A DNA stretch of 64,000 nucleotides from Pseudomonadota bacterium (lineage in GTDB: Bacteria; Pseudomonadota; Alphaproteobacteria; Rhizobiales; Beijerinckiaceae): positions 164,964 to 228,963 of the forward strand of contig JAJXWB010000002.1 in NCBI GenBank assembly GCA_021781815.1, in the 5' to 3' direction. Made by a program: the position numbers and the translations under genes. Shown one piece after another: positions 9,173 to 20,194 of this stretch. Below the pieces are notes generated by a model that was not told the DNA's origin, searched no databases, and saw only the letters and a program-made list of their open reading frames with translations. Positions within the stretch are counted from its first letter, which is position 1; each line of letters begins with the position of its first letter.

Positions 9173-10543
9173 ATGGGCCGGAAAGAGGCGCGCCTTCCTC
9201 TCATATCCGGGGCCGCCAAGACAATAGGCCTCAGAAAACCGTTCCGGAACAAAGTATTGGCGCAATCTGCTTCGCAGACGGCTGGATCGTCCGATCATGA
9301 GGCCACGGGCTGCCCGCTCGCTGGCCGCACGGTCGCGGTGGTGCATGCGGCCTGGCATTCCTGCGGCTCCTATCAGGTCAATGTCGGCCAGGCCGCGGTC
9401 TACAAGGCGCTCGGCGCCCATGTGATCTCGCTCGCCGTCCGCGAATGGCCGCCGGGCCAATCCGATCTCGGCGCGCCGCGCTGGCGCGATTACATCGAGC
9501 ACACCCGCGACATGCCGGCCGACGAGCGCTTCTACGCCAACATGCCCGGCGCGGTTCTCGCCAAGCCCGCCTTCTGGCGGCAGGTCTACTGGCCATTGAT
9601 CCACGGCCAGCACGCGCGGGCGACCGCCGCCATGACCGGCCTGGCCCGCCTGCCGGACCAACTCGTCGGCCGCAGGATCGACCTCATCCATTGCAATCAC
9701 TTCTTCTGTATTCCCGCCGCCCGCAACCTGTCGCCCGTCGCGCCGCTCGTCGTCGAGACGCAGGATGTGCAGGCGTTGCAATACGACCTGCGCAACGACG
9801 GCCTCTTCCTCGTGCCCCCGCGCGCAACCTACGGCGAACTGCTCACGGCCGAACTCGACTGGCTGCGCAGGGCCGATCTGCTCGTGCACCTCAACGCCGA
9901 GGAATGCGGCGCATTCGAGAAACTCTTGCCCGACATGCGCAACGCGCTCGTCTATCCGGCGGTCGAGGAAGCTCCCACAGGCCCCGGCGGCGACGACATC
10001 GTCATTGTCGCGAGCGGCAATCTGCCGAACGTGCTGAGCGTCGAGTGGTTTCTGGAGCATGTCGCGCCCCGCGCGCCGCGGGCGAGCGTCAAAATCGCCG
10101 GGAATGTCGACGGCGCGCTGAAGGCGCGCAACCCTGTCCTCCACGAGCGCTGGCGTTCCCTGTTCCTGGGCCGTGTCGACGACATCGGCGCCATCTATGC
10201 CCGCGCTGGCCTTGTACTTCTGCCGACGAGAGAAGGGCACGGGCTGTCGATCAAGGCGGTCGAGGCGCTGTCGAGCGGCGCGCCTCTCATCGCCACGCCA
10301 CAGGCGTTTCGCGGCATGCGCATCGATCCAGCGAGATTGGGTAATGTCACGCTCTGCTCGGATGCGGAGAGCTTCGCCGCCGCGCTCGACGACGCGGCGG
10401 CGCGCGGTCCCGGCGGCGATTCCCGCGCGAAGGGCGCTGCGCGCGAACAAAGCGACACGCGAAAATTCTACCAGGCGAATTTCAGCGCGGCGGCCTATGA
10501 ACGCGCGATCCGCGACCTTGTCCTGCCGCTGGTGAAGGCATGA
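9173..10543 (+). CDS. Glycosyltransferase (GT4-like), paralogue 1; start codon uncertain
   Basis: 456 aa; GRTVAVVHAAWHSCGSYQVNVGQ ... LVLLPTREGHGLSIKAVEALSSGAPLIATPQAFRGM. Confidence 0.75.
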   Translation: MGRKEARLPLISGAAKTIGLRKPFRNKVLAQSASQTAGSSDHEATGCPLAGRTVAVVHAAWHSCGSYQVNVGQAAVYKALGAHVISLAVREWPPGQSDLGAPRWRDYIEHTRDMPADERFYANMPGAVLAKPAFWRQVYWPLIHGQHARATAAMTGLARLPDQLVGRRIDLIHCNHFFCIPAARNLSPVAPLVVETQDVQALQYDLRNDGLFLVPPRATYGELLTAELDWLRRADLLVHLNAEECGAFEKLLPDMRNALVYPAVEEAPTGPGGDDIVIVASGNLPNVLSVEWFLEHVAPRAPRASVKIAGNVDGALKARNPVLHERWRSLFLGRVDDIGAIYARAGLVLLPTREGHGLSIKAVEALSSGAPLIATPQAFRGMRIDPARLGNVTLCSDAESFAAALDDAAARGPGGDSRAKGAAREQSDTRKFYQANFSAAAYERAIRDLVLPLVKA

Positions 10544-11784
10544 GCGACCAGCCCGCGCCTTTCGCCGAAAGGCCATTTCCTGGCCGGACGGTCGCGATCG
10601 TCCACCCGGCCTGGCATTCCTGCGGCACCTATCAGGTCGTGCTCGGCCAGATCGACGCCTGGACCGCGCTCGGCGCGCGCGTCGTCACGGTGGCCTGTTC
10701 CGACCAGCCCGGCTTCCGGCCGGAACGCAAATGGATCTGGAACGCATACCGCAAGGCGACGCCCGAACTCGACGCCCATTCGCGCGCCTTCGCCGGCGCG
10801 CCGCTGCGCGCTGTCCTCGCGCCGACGTTTCTGCGACGCGTGCTCTGGCCCTATGTGCATGGCGACCAGGCCGTCATCCGCGCCGGCATGATTGCGCGCG
10901 CCGAACTCTCAACCGAGCTCGCGCGTGAAAAGATCGACATCGTTCACTGCAACCACTTCTTCTGCATGCCTGTCGCGTTGCGTCTCGCACGCGGTCGCGC
11001 GAAAATTCTGCTCGACAGCCATGACCTGCAGGCCCGCCAGTTCACGATCATGAACGAAGGCATGCCGTGGCTCAGGCCGCTTGCGAGCTACGAGCGGATG
11101 CTTGCGCAGGAGCTTGCCTGGATGCGCAAGGCCGATGCGCTGCTGCACCTCAACGCCGAGGAGGACGAGGCGTTCCGGGCGCTGCTGCCGGAGAAGGATC
11201 ACGCCCTCGTCTATCCGCCGGTGCCTCCCGTTCCGACCGGCCCCGGCGGCGCGGAAATCGTGCTGGTGTCGAGCCGCAATCGCGCCAATGTCGAGAGCGC
11301 GCTGTGGTTTTTGCGCGAGGTCGCGCCGCGCGCGCCGGAAATCGTTGTCCGCATCTACGGTTCGGTCGACGCTGGCGTGCGCGCCGCTGATTCGGCGTTG
11401 TACGAGAAATATCGGGACTGGTTCGCCGGCCGCGTCGATCGGATCGAGGCGGTTTACGCGGGCGCGCGGCTCGCCCTGTTGCCGACGACGAGCGGCACCG
11501 GGCTTTCGATCAAGACGGTCGAGGCGATGGCGAGCGGCATGCCGCTGGTGGCGACCAGCCATGCATTCCGCGGCATGAATCTCGATCCGCGCGCGCTCGG
11601 CAACCTCGTGCTCGCCGACGACGCGGAACATTTCGCGGCGGCGTTGCGAGCGGCGGCGGCCGCCGTCGCGCCAACCGAGGCCGAGCGCCGTTCGAGCGCG
11701 ACGCGCCGCGCCTATGACGCGCAATTCAGCGAGGCTGCCTACGCGGCGCGGCTCGCGGCGATCGCCACACCCCTGATCGGTTGA
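10540..11784 (+). CDS. Glycosyltransferase (GT4-like), paralogue 2
   Basis: 414 aa; GRTVAIVHPAWHSCGTYQVVLGQ ... LALLPTTSGTGLSIKTVEAMASGMPLVATSHAFRGM; ATGA overlap with the preceding gene. Confidence 0.78.
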   Translation: MSDQPAPFAERPFPGRTVAIVHPAWHSCGTYQVVLGQIDAWTALGARVVTVACSDQPGFRPERKWIWNAYRKATPELDAHSRAFAGAPLRAVLAPTFLRRVLWPYVHGDQAVIRAGMIARAELSTELAREKIDIVHCNHFFCMPVALRLARGRAKILLDSHDLQARQFTIMNEGMPWLRPLASYERMLAQELAWMRKADALLHLNAEEDEAFRALLPEKDHALVYPPVPPVPTGPGGAEIVLVSSRNRANVESALWFLREVAPRAPEIVVRIYGSVDAGVRAADSALYEKYRDWFAGRVDRIEAVYAGARLALLPTTSGTGLSIKTVEAMASGMPLVATSHAFRGMNLDPRALGNLVLADDAEHFAAALRAAAAAVAPTEAERRSSATRRAYDAQFSEAAYAARLAAIATPLIG

Positions 11785-11830
11785 GCGTCACGCCGATTTG
11801 TTCCTGCGCGCCAGCGGTGTACAAATCTCC

Positions 11831-12457
11831 ATGACCTTTTCGATCAACGCCGCCGGCCGCGCACGACTCGTGGCGCTCTGCGCCCCATTCCATCGTCTGC
11901 CGCCGCCGGAGACGGCCGGTCTCAAACATGCGGCGGTCGCGCTGGTCGCGACCTCGGGCGCCGATGACGACGACCCCGCGCTGATTCTGACACGCCGTTC
12001 GTCCAACCTTCGGACCAATCCGGCGCAATGGGCGCTCCCCGGCGGTCGCTGCGACGCCGGCGAAACGCCAGATGAAACAGCATTGCGCGAATTGCGCGAG
12101 GAAGTCGGCCTGGCGCTGACGCGCGATCACGTGGTTGCGATCCTGGATGATTACGTGACCCGTTCCGGCTACGTCATCACGCCGGTCGTCATCTGGGGCG
12201 GGCGCGCCGAGGGTCTGATCCCGAACCCGACCGAAGTGGAATCCATCCACCGGCTGCCGATCGCGCAGATCGCCGACGACGCCCGCGTCGAATTCGTGAC
12301 GATCCCCGAGAGCGACCGACCGGTGATCCGTCTGCGCATATGGGACAACACGATCCATGCGCCGACGGCGGCGTTCCTCTTTCAGTTTCGCGAATTGCTC
12401 GCCGGCCGCACGACTCGCGTCGCCGATTTCGAGCAGCCGGTATTCGCCTGGCGCTGA
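11831..12457 (+). CDS. NUDIX hydrolase (CoA pyrophosphatase-like)
   Basis: LTRRSSNLRTNPAQWALPGGRCDAGETPDETALRELREEVGL Nudix box. Confidence 0.88.
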   Translation: MTFSINAAGRARLVALCAPFHRLPPPETAGLKHAAVALVATSGADDDDPALILTRRSSNLRTNPAQWALPGGRCDAGETPDETALRELREEVGLALTRDHVVAILDDYVTRSGYVITPVVIWGGRAEGLIPNPTEVESIHRLPIAQIADDARVEFVTIPESDRPVIRLRIWDNTIHAPTAAFLFQFRELLAGRTTRVADFEQPVFAWR

Positions 12458-12473
12458 ACGGGGACTGCGCCGG

Positions 12474-14105
12474 CTAGGCCGGAGGCGCGTCCTGCCCGAG
12501 CGCCGCGCTGGCCGCATCCCATGCGTCAGCGACGCTCCAATGGCTGATCTGCGCCGTTGCGAGCGCCGCTGCGCCGCCGGCGGTCAGGGTCGTCGTGATT
12601 GAATCCTTCACCCGCGCTAGAAAGAGCCTGCGGCCTGACGCCCGAAGCCGTGCGTCGCACTCGATCAACCCGTCGAGCGCAGTCGAATCGAGGCTTGTCG
12701 TCTCCTCCAGACTGAGAATGACGGCGCGCGCCTCCGGCGAGGCGTTGGCGAGCTTGATCACATCAGCGAAGACCGTTTCGGCATTGGCGAAGAACAGCGG
12801 CTGTGACGGCCGCAGCACGAGAACGCGCGAATCGAGCGCGGTCTCCGCATGGCTTGAATCTACGAAATCATGCGTGTCGCGCAGCCGTCCGAGACGGGCC
12901 ACTTTCGGTCGGGCCATGCGCTCCATCGTGGCGGCGATCGACAGCGCGACCGCGAGCAGCATGCCGTCCACCAGGCCGAAGACCATCACGCCGAGCGCGG
13001 CGGCCAGCGCGATATATTGATCGCGGTCGATCTTCCAGAGCCTTACGAACGGCGCGGGATCGAGCGGATGGGTCAGCGCCGCAATCACGACCGCGGCGAG
13101 GATCGCCTCCGGCAGGCGTGCGATCAGCGGTCCGCCAACCGCCATCAGCACGATCACCGCAGCCGCCGAGACGAGTCCGGCCAGGCGCGTGCGCGCGCCG
13201 GCCGCCTCGTTTGCTGAGGAGACGGAAAAGCCCGCGCCCACCGGCATGCCCCGAATGAGGCCAGCCGCGATATTGGCGAAGCCGAGCGCAAGCAATTCGC
13301 GATTGGGATCGAGCGTGTCGTTGTGCCTGAGCGCCAGATTGCGCATGGAGCCCCAGGATTCCGCGAAAACGATCAGAAAGATCGGCGCCGCCACTTCGCC
13401 GAGTCTTGTCCATTCGCGCCAGTCGAGCGTCGGCAGGCCGGGGCGGACCGGCACGACATCGATCACGCCGACGAGGCGCACTCCGTGCGCGGCCAGATCG
13501 ACGCCAAGCGACAACGCGACGCCGGCGACCAGCACGAGAAACGCCCCCGGCAGGGCTGGAAACCGCTTCAGCGCGAGCAGCGCGAGCAGCGCAACGGCGC
13601 CGATCGCCAGACTCGGCAGGTTCCATTCGGACCATCGCTGCGCCAGCGCGAACACGATTTCAAACGGCCCGCCGGACAGGCCCTGCGCCGCGACCAGCGC
13701 TGGCAACTGCTTGGAAACGATTGTCACGGCGAGTCCGAAGCCGAAGCCGCGCAGGACGGGACGCGAGATGAAATTCGACAGCGCGCCGAGCCGCGCCGCG
13801 CCTGCGACGACGAAGATCAGGCCGGTGAGGCAGACCGCGCCATAGGCCAGCGCCTCGCGATGCGCGGGGCTTCCATCCGCGACGATGGCTGCGATCGCCG
13901 CCCCGAGGATGGCGGCGGAGGAGGAGGTCGGCGAGACGACGGCGAAGCGCGACCGCCCCGCTGCGGCATAGACGATCAGTCCGACGACGGTCGCAAACAG
14001 CGCGTGTTGCGGCGCGAGCCCGGCGATGGACGAATAGGCGATCGATTCCGGCAAGAGTAGCCCTGCGACGGACAGGCCAGCGACGAGATCGAATCGAGGC
14101 GCCAT
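12474..14105 (-). CDS. SulP family inorganic anion transporter with C-terminal STAS domain
   Basis: MAPRFDLVAGLSVAGLLLPESIAYSSIAGLAPQHALFATVVG; C-term VILSLEETTSLDSTALDGLIECDARLRASGRRLFLARV STAS pattern. Confidence 0.9.
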   Translation of the reverse strand: MAPRFDLVAGLSVAGLLLPESIAYSSIAGLAPQHALFATVVGLIVYAAAGRSRFAVVSPTSSSAAILGAAIAAIVADGSPAHREALAYGAVCLTGLIFVVAGAARLGALSNFISRPVLRGFGFGLAVTIVSKQLPALVAAQGLSGGPFEIVFALAQRWSEWNLPSLAIGAVALLALLALKRFPALPGAFLVLVAGVALSLGVDLAAHGVRLVGVIDVVPVRPGLPTLDWREWTRLGEVAAPIFLIVFAESWGSMRNLALRHNDTLDPNRELLALGFANIAAGLIRGMPVGAGFSVSSANEAAGARTRLAGLVSAAAVIVLMAVGGPLIARLPEAILAAVVIAALTHPLDPAPFVRLWKIDRDQYIALAAALGVMVFGLVDGMLLAVALSIAATMERMARPKVARLGRLRDTHDFVDSSHAETALDSRVLVLRPSQPLFFANAETVFADVIKLANASPEARAVILSLEETTSLDSTALDGLIECDARLRASGRRLFLARVKDSITTTLTAGGAAALATAQISHWSVADAWDAASAALGQDAPPA

Positions 14106-14127
14106 GGTCAATCCCGTTGATCCTCGA

Positions 14128-15840
14128 CTACTTCCGATGCGAGAGGAACGCCGCATGGCGGGACAGAAGATCGCCGGCGAGCGCGTCGGCGATCAGCTTG
14201 CGCGTTTCCGCGACCCCGTACAGCGCCACGAACGAGCCGAAACGCGGGCCCCGGTTCTCTCCGAGCAGGATCTGGTAGAGCATGTTGAAGAAATCATTGG
14301 ATACGCCCGGACGCTCCGGCGTCGCAGTCTTGGCTTTCATGTCCTGATAACGCGGGATCGCGCGGCCGATGTCGTAGAGATGCGTCTGGATGTCCTCGGC
14401 GGTCGCATCCCCGCCGAGCCGTTCGAGCAGGACGGATATGCGCGACAGCGCTTCGCTTTCGGTGTCGTCGGGGAGTCGATAGGTCTTCGACGGCCGTACG
14501 AAATCCCGAAAGTAGGCGACGGCGTACCCGACGAGCCTGTCGAGCCGCGGATGGTTCTGTGGCGAGGCGCCTGGCGCATAGCGGCGCAGGAAGCCCCACA
14601 GCACCGACGGATCTTCGCTGTTGGCGACAGCGGCCAGGTTCAGCAGCATGCCAAACGACACCGTCGTTCCATGCGCATCGCCCTCGCCGGGATGATGCAG
14701 GACTTCGGCTTGCGGCGGATTGCCATTGTGGATGTGCCAGACGGGATTGCCGAGCCGCTCCTTCCATTGCTGCTGCGGATAGCGGTCGAGGAAGGTCAGG
14801 TACTCGTCCACCGTGCGCGGGATCACGTCGAAATAGAGCCGCTTCGCCGCGCTCGGTTTCTGGAACATGAACTGCGCTAGGCTTTCCGGGCTTGCATAGG
14901 TCAGCCATTCCTCGATCGTCAGGCCGTTGCCCTTCGACTTGGAAATCTTCTGGCCATTCTCGTCCAGGAAGAGCTCATAGTTGAATCCCTCCGGCGCCTC
15001 GCCGCCCAGCGCCCGCACGATCTGACCGGAAAGTTTGACGGAATCGATCAGATCCTTGCCGGCCATTTCGTAATCGACGTTCAGCGCATACCAGCGCATC
15101 GCCCAGTCCGGCTTCCACTGCAGCTTGCAATGGCCCGCCGTGACGGGCGTCTCGAACAACTCGCCTGACTCGGGATCCTTCCAGGAGATCGTCCCCTTGA
15201 CGGCGTCATGGCCTTCGAGGGAAACCTGCATGACGATCCCGGTGACGGGATGCACCGGGAGAAACGGCGAGTACGTCGACGCCCTTTCCTCGCGAAAGGT
15301 GGGCAGCATGATCTTCATGACGCCGTCGTAGCGCGCGAGCATGTGCAGCAGCGCGGCGTCGAACCTGCCGGACCTGTAGTAATTCGTCGAGGAAGCGAAT
15401 TCGTAGTCGAAGCCGAAGGCGTCGAGGAAGGCGCGCAGCCGCGCGTTGTTGTGCGCGCCGAAGCTGTCGTGTGTGCCGAAAGGGTCGGGAATCTGCGTCA
15501 GCGGCTTGCCGAGATGGCTGGCGAGCATGGCCTTGTTGGGGACATTGTCGGGAACCTTGCGCAATCCGTCCATGTCGTCGGAGAAGGCGATCAGGCGAGT
15601 CTTCACCCTTCCTTCGGTCAGGGTCTCGAACGCGCGCCGCACCATCGTCGTGCGCGCCACCTCGCCGAACGTGCCGATGTGCGGCAGGCCCGACGGGCCG
15701 TAGCCCGTCTCGAACAGGATCTCGTCTTTGGGGCGTCGCTCAAGTCGCGCGACCAGTTTGCGCGCCTCCTCGAATGGCCATGCCTGCGACACGCGGGCGG
15801 CTTCGAGGAGTTCGGGCGCGAAGGACTGACCGGCGGACAT
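14128..15840 (-). CDS. lysK: Lysyl-tRNA synthetase, class I
   Basis: 570 aa; HIGH-like [19 protein letters not shown] and KMSKS-like [17 protein letters not shown]. Confidence 0.93.
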   Translation of the reverse strand: MSAGQSFAPELLEAARVSQAWPFEEARKLVARLERRPKDEILFETGYGPSGLPHIGTFGEVARTTMVRRAFETLTEGRVKTRLIAFSDDMDGLRKVPDNVPNKAMLASHLGKPLTQIPDPFGTHDSFGAHNNARLRAFLDAFGFDYEFASSTNYYRSGRFDAALLHMLARYDGVMKIMLPTFREERASTYSPFLPVHPVTGIVMQVSLEGHDAVKGTISWKDPESGELFETPVTAGHCKLQWKPDWAMRWYALNVDYEMAGKDLIDSVKLSGQIVRALGGEAPEGFNYELFLDENGQKISKSKGNGLTIEEWLTYASPESLAQFMFQKPSAAKRLYFDVIPRTVDEYLTFLDRYPQQQWKERLGNPVWHIHNGNPPQAEVLHHPGEGDAHGTTVSFGMLLNLAAVANSEDPSVLWGFLRRYAPGASPQNHPRLDRLVGYAVAYFRDFVRPSKTYRLPDDTESEALSRISVLLERLGGDATAEDIQTHLYDIGRAIPRYQDMKAKTATPERPGVSNDFFNMLYQILLGENRGPRFGSFVALYGVAETRKLIADALAGDLLSRHAAFLSHRK

Positions 15841-15910
15841 GGGATTTGCGATCCTCTCTGCGGGAAGGCCGCGGACACTAGAGCATGAAGGCTTTCGGGG
15901 GAACCGCTTT

Positions 15911-16714
15911 TCAGTTGCCCGTGAAACGCGGTTTCCGCCGCTCCAGGAACGCCGCCACGCCCTCGGCGTGATCCTCCGACAGGCTTGTCAGCGCGAACTG
16001 GTCGCGATCCATGTGGCTGGCGAGATCGTCGTGCGCGCCGGCCAACCGGTTGACGGTCGTCTTGGTCATCATGGTCGGGATCGGCGGCTGCGCGGCGATC
16101 TTTTCGGCAAAGGCGTAGGCCGCGGCGAAGGCCTGTCCATCCTCCGCCACTGCCTCCACCAGCCCCCACCCGCGCGCGTCGCCGGCGGTGATTCGGTCCG
16201 AGGCCAGGATCACCGCCTGCTTCGTGCGCGCCGGACCGATCAATTGCAGCAGGCGGGGGATCGAGCCCCAGCTCATGTTCATGCCAAGCGCGACTTCAGG
16301 AATGCGGAAGAAGGCGCCGCGGCCGCAGAAGCGAAAATCGAGCGAGACCGCGAGCGCCGCGCCGCCGCCGATGCAATGGCCCTCGATCGCGCAGATCGTC
16401 ACCTGTTCCATCTCGTACCAGGCCCGGCACATGCGCGGCCCGGCCGACAGCGCCGCCCGGCGCGCGCCGAGCCCGAGCGTTTCGCGCTCGCGACCCTCGG
16501 CGTCCCGGAGGTCAAAGCCCGCGGAAAAGCCCTGTGCGCTGCCCGTCAGGATCACGACGGAAATCGTTGGGTCGTCTTCGAACGACTGCGCCGCCGCGCG
16601 CAGTTCGCGTATGGCGGCGGCGGACAGGGCGTTGATCCTGTCGCCGCGGTCGAAACGGACGGCGGCGATGCGGCCATCCGGCCCAAGGCCCCTTTCGATC
16701 TTGACGAAGTTCAT
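15911..16714 (-). CDS. Enoyl-CoA hydratase/isomerase family protein
   Basis: [40 protein letters not shown]; start ATG at 16714. Confidence 0.9.
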   Translation of the reverse strand: MNFVKIERGLGPDGRIAAVRFDRGDRINALSAAAIRELRAAAQSFEDDPTISVVILTGSAQGFSAGFDLRDAEGRERETLGLGARRAALSAGPRMCRAWYEMEQVTICAIEGHCIGGGAALAVSLDFRFCGRGAFFRIPEVALGMNMSWGSIPRLLQLIGPARTKQAVILASDRITAGDARGWGLVEAVAEDGQAFAAAYAFAEKIAAQPPIPTMMTKTTVNRLAGAHDDLASHMDRDQFALTSLSEDHAEGVAAFLERRKPRFTGN

Positions 16715-16778
16715 GATTGGCCTCGAGCGACCTGAGTTGAGCACGCAAGCATACCCCTCCCGTCCCAGGAGGAGGGAA

Positions 16779-17957
16779 TCATCTCTCTCGCAATCGCGTC
16801 AGAACCTCGGGCGTCAGGAGCCCGTCGGCCGGCAGCATCCCGCGCGCAATCTGGAAATCGTGGACGGCGACGCGCGTCGCGCGGCCGACCTTGCCGTCCG
16901 TCGCGCCGGAATAGAAGCCCGCGGCCAGCAGCAGCTTTTGCGCTGCGCTGCGCTCGATCAGCGATAGCGGCGTCATTTTTTTCGGCCAGGGACGCGCCGG
17001 TATGTTCGATCCGGCGATCCGGTCCGCGAGCAGCGCAACCGACAGCGCATAGGAATCGGATGTGTTGTACTGGCGGATGACTTCCCAGTTTCCGGTGATG
17101 AGGAAAGCCGGTCCGGCTGCGCCCTCCGGCAGGAACAGGCTTGCGGCGCCCGCCGGCGGCAGCGCCTGGCCGTCGGCGCGGCGAAAGCCGAGACGCTGCC
17201 ATTGCGCGAGATCGAGATCGAGAGGCTTCCAGTCGAAATCGTTTGGAACGACAACCTCGATCAGCGCCGGCAATTCCGGGCGCCAGCCCGATTCCTTCAT
17301 GAAATTCGCGATCGATGCGAGCGAATCCGGCGCCGAACGCCAGATGTCCGGCGCCTCGTTTCCAGCGTAGCTCACGGCATATTTCAAATATGACGAGGGG
17401 AGGAATTGCGGCTGCCCCATACCGCCCGCCCACGAGCCGACGAGAGTCTCGCGGCGGGCGTAACCCTTTTCGAGCATGACCAGCGCCGCCACGAATTCAT
17501 CGCGAAACGTGTCGGCGCGAGTCTGGCGCGCGGCGAGCGTGGCGAAGGAGCGGAGCACCAAACTCGATCCCTGCCCGCCGCCGAAATTGCTTTCGACCGC
17601 CCAGATCGCGACGCAGATTTTGGGCGGGACGCCGGTGCGCCGTTCGATTGTGGCGAGCTGGTCGGCCAGCGCTGCCGCCCTGGCGCGGCCTGTCGCGACG
17701 CGCGACGGGGTTACGACCTGCGCCAGATAATCGTGGATCGGCAGCGTGAATTCGCCCTGCTTCGCCGGCCGCGCGCGGATGGCGGGATCGGGCGTCAGCC
17801 CCGCCGTCGCCCGCTCGAATGTCTCGCGCGTAACGCCTGCGGCTTGGGCCGGCGCCCATGTCGAGGCGACGAAAGCATCGAAGACGGCGTCGCCCGATTG
17901 CGCGCGGACGTGCGGGACGGCGAGAAGGCAGAGCAGGGCGGAAATCACGAGTCGCAT
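16779..17957 (-). CDS. Lytic murein transglycosylase (MltB-type) with C-terminal peptidoglycan-binding domain
   Basis: Signal peptide MRLVISALLCLLAVPHVRA; CVAIWAVESNFGGGQGS, GGMGQPQFLPSSYLKYAV; C-term KVGRATRVAVHDFQIARGML. Confidence 0.9.
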   Translation of the reverse strand: MRLVISALLCLLAVPHVRAQSGDAVFDAFVASTWAPAQAAGVTRETFERATAGLTPDPAIRARPAKQGEFTLPIHDYLAQVVTPSRVATGRARAAALADQLATIERRTGVPPKICVAIWAVESNFGGGQGSSLVLRSFATLAARQTRADTFRDEFVAALVMLEKGYARRETLVGSWAGGMGQPQFLPSSYLKYAVSYAGNEAPDIWRSAPDSLASIANFMKESGWRPELPALIEVVVPNDFDWKPLDLDLAQWQRLGFRRADGQALPPAGAASLFLPEGAAGPAFLITGNWEVIRQYNTSDSYALSVALLADRIAGSNIPARPWPKKMTPLSLIERSAAQKLLLAAGFYSGATDGKVGRATRVAVHDFQIARGMLPADGLLTPEVLTRLRER

Positions 17958-18058
17958 GGCGGCATCCTGCACGGATTGAAGCCGTTCGCCATGCCCCACC
18001 CTTCCGTCTGTTGGAGGAATGCCGCTATTGTGCCGCCCGGCAGGCGGAAGGACGACTC

Positions 18059-19039
18059 ATGGCGGCGCGAAAAGAGCTTTCGGCACAGACCGGCTATTCG
18101 GCCAACGACCTGGACCGGCAGTCCGACAAGCGGGACGATGCGGCCTATGTCGCCGCGCTGAAAGCCGACCGCGAGGCGCGCGCCTTCGTGCTCGCCGGCG
18201 ATACTATCGTGCTGGAGCGCGACAGCGCAGGCTATCGCTCCCTGTTCACCTTCGCCGAAGCCGCGGCCAAAGGAGCGGCCCGCGAAACGGCGTTTCTCGG
18301 CCATGACGGCGTCGGCGGAGTCTTCGCGGTCCTGCTCGAGGACGCGCCGCAGGATTTCGGTCCCTCCCGCGAACAGCTCGCGCGCATCTACAAGAACGAA
18401 GCGCCCGCTCAGGGCAAGACGGCGGAAGTCCGTGTCGACCTGCGCTCGATCCTCATGCAGGGCATGGTCTCGGACAAGGTCGCGGGACGACTCGCCCAGG
18501 CCAAAAGCCTGATGTACTGGCACGCACGCCACAGGTTCTGCTCGAATTGCGGAACGCCGACGGAGGTCGGCGCCTCCGGCTGGAAGCGCACCTGCGCCGC
18601 ATGCAAGGCCGAGCATTTTCCGCGCACCGATCCGGTCGTCATCATGCTGGCGGTGGACGGCGACAATTGTTTGCTCGGCCGCCAGCCGCGCTTTCCCAAG
18701 GGGATGTATTCGGCGCTCGCGGGCTTCGTCGAGGGCGGCGAGACGCTGGAGGACGCCGTGCGCCGCGAGATCAGGGAGGAGTCGGGCATTACGTGCGGCC
18801 AGGTGACCTACATGGCCTCGCAGCCCTGGCCCTTTCCCTGCTCTCTGATGATCGGCGCTCTGGCGCAGGCCGAGGATTCGAAGATCACCATCGACCGCAC
18901 GGAACTCGACGACGCCCGCTGGTTCTCGCGCGCCGAGGCTTTGGCGCTGGTGGAGGGTAAGCTCGACGGCTTGTTCTGTCCGCCGAAAATGGCCATCGCC
19001 CATCACCTGATCGCGGCCTGGGCGCGAGGCGAGGCATGA
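18059..19039 (+). CDS. nudC: NADH pyrophosphatase (NudC)
   Basis: Zinc ribbon CSNCGTPTEVGASGWKRTCAAC; Nudix box GFVEGGETLEDAVRREIREESGI; SQPWPFPCSLM. Confidence 0.93.
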   Translation: MAARKELSAQTGYSANDLDRQSDKRDDAAYVAALKADREARAFVLAGDTIVLERDSAGYRSLFTFAEAAAKGAARETAFLGHDGVGGVFAVLLEDAPQDFGPSREQLARIYKNEAPAQGKTAEVRVDLRSILMQGMVSDKVAGRLAQAKSLMYWHARHRFCSNCGTPTEVGASGWKRTCAACKAEHFPRTDPVVIMLAVDGDNCLLGRQPRFPKGMYSALAGFVEGGETLEDAVRREIREESGITCGQVTYMASQPWPFPCSLMIGALAQAEDSKITIDRTELDDARWFSRAEALALVEGKLDGLFCPPKMAIAHHLIAAWARGEA

Positions 19040-19081
19040 AGCCCGTCATTGATTGATGGGATGACGGCACAGAGAAACGTC

Positions 19082-19786
19082 ATGAATAACACCAGCGCCC
19101 TTGTCCTCTTTTCCGGTGGGCAGGATTCCACGACCTGTCTCGCCTGGGCGCTCGAACGCTATGGCCGCGTCGAGACGATCGGTTTCGATTATGGCCAGCG
19201 CCACCGGGTCGAACTCGACCAGCGCGCGATCGTCCGCGAACGGCTTGCTGCGCTGAATACGACATGGCGCGACCGCCTCGGTGCGGACCACATGCTCGAC
19301 CTGCCGGCGCTGGGGGCAATCTCCGACACCGCCATGACCCGCGACATCGCCATCGAGTCCGACGCAAAGGGTCTGCCCAATACCTTCGTGCCCGGCCGCA
19401 ATCTCATCTTTCTCGTCTTTGCCGCCGCGCTCGCCTTTCGGCGTGGTCTCGCCCGCATCGTCGGCGGCATGTGCGAGACGGATTTTTCCGGCTATCCCGA
19501 CTGCCGCGACGACGCCGTCAAGGCGATGCAGGTCGCGCTCAACATCGGCATGGACAGCCGCTTCGTTCTCGAGACGCCGCTGATGTGGATCGACAAGGCC
19601 GCGACCTGGGCGCTGGCGCATGACCTCGGCGGCGCGCCTCTCGGCGATGTGATCGTGAACGATACGCATACGTGCTATCTCGGCGAGCGCGGCGCGCTGC
19701 ACGACTGGGGGCGCGGCTGCGGACAATGCCCGGCCTGCCGGTTGCGCGCCGACGGATATGCGAAGTGGAAATCGTCTCGTCCGTAA
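19082..19786 (+). CDS. queC: 7-cyano-7-deazaguanine synthase (QueC)
   Basis: PP-loop [40 protein letters not shown] zinc motif. Confidence 0.95.
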   Translation: MNNTSALVLFSGGQDSTTCLAWALERYGRVETIGFDYGQRHRVELDQRAIVRERLAALNTTWRDRLGADHMLDLPALGAISDTAMTRDIAIESDAKGLPNTFVPGRNLIFLVFAAALAFRRGLARIVGGMCETDFSGYPDCRDDAVKAMQVALNIGMDSRFVLETPLMWIDKAATWALAHDLGGAPLGDVIVNDTHTCYLGERGALHDWGRGCGQCPACRLRADGYAKWKSSRP

Positions 19787-19800
19787 ATGCTGGAGGACCA

Positions 19801-20193
19801 ATGCCGCACTGGACCGCGCTCGTCACAATCCTGTCGATCCTCGTTTATATCGGGGCGGACATGCGCGTCGGCCGCGCCCGCGGGACATACAAGGTCAAGG
19901 CGCCGGCGACCACCGGAGATCCGGCCTTCGAGCGCATCTTCCGCTCGCACCAGAACATGCTGGAATGGATGGTCATCTATCTGCCGGTCCTCTGGCTCTT
20001 CGCCCTTTACATAGGCGACAGATGGGCGGCGGCGATCGGCCTCGTCTGGATCGTCGGCCGCATTCTCTATCTCGCGCAATATGCCCAGGCCGCAGAAAAG
20101 CGCGGCCCAGGCTTCAGCATCCAGGCGCTTGCGGCCGGCGCGCTCGTTGTCGGTTCGCTGATCGCGATCGTGAAGACGCTGATCGCCGGATAG
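19801..20193 (+). CDS. MAPEG family membrane protein
   Basis: 130 aa, 4 TM pattern, FERIFRSHQNMLEWMVIYLPVLWLFALYIG. Confidence 0.88.
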   Translation: MPHWTALVTILSILVYIGADMRVGRARGTYKVKAPATTGDPAFERIFRSHQNMLEWMVIYLPVLWLFALYIGDRWAAAIGLVWIVGRILYLAQYAQAAEKRGPGFSIQALAAGALVVGSLIAIVKTLIAG

Positions 20194-20194
20194 G

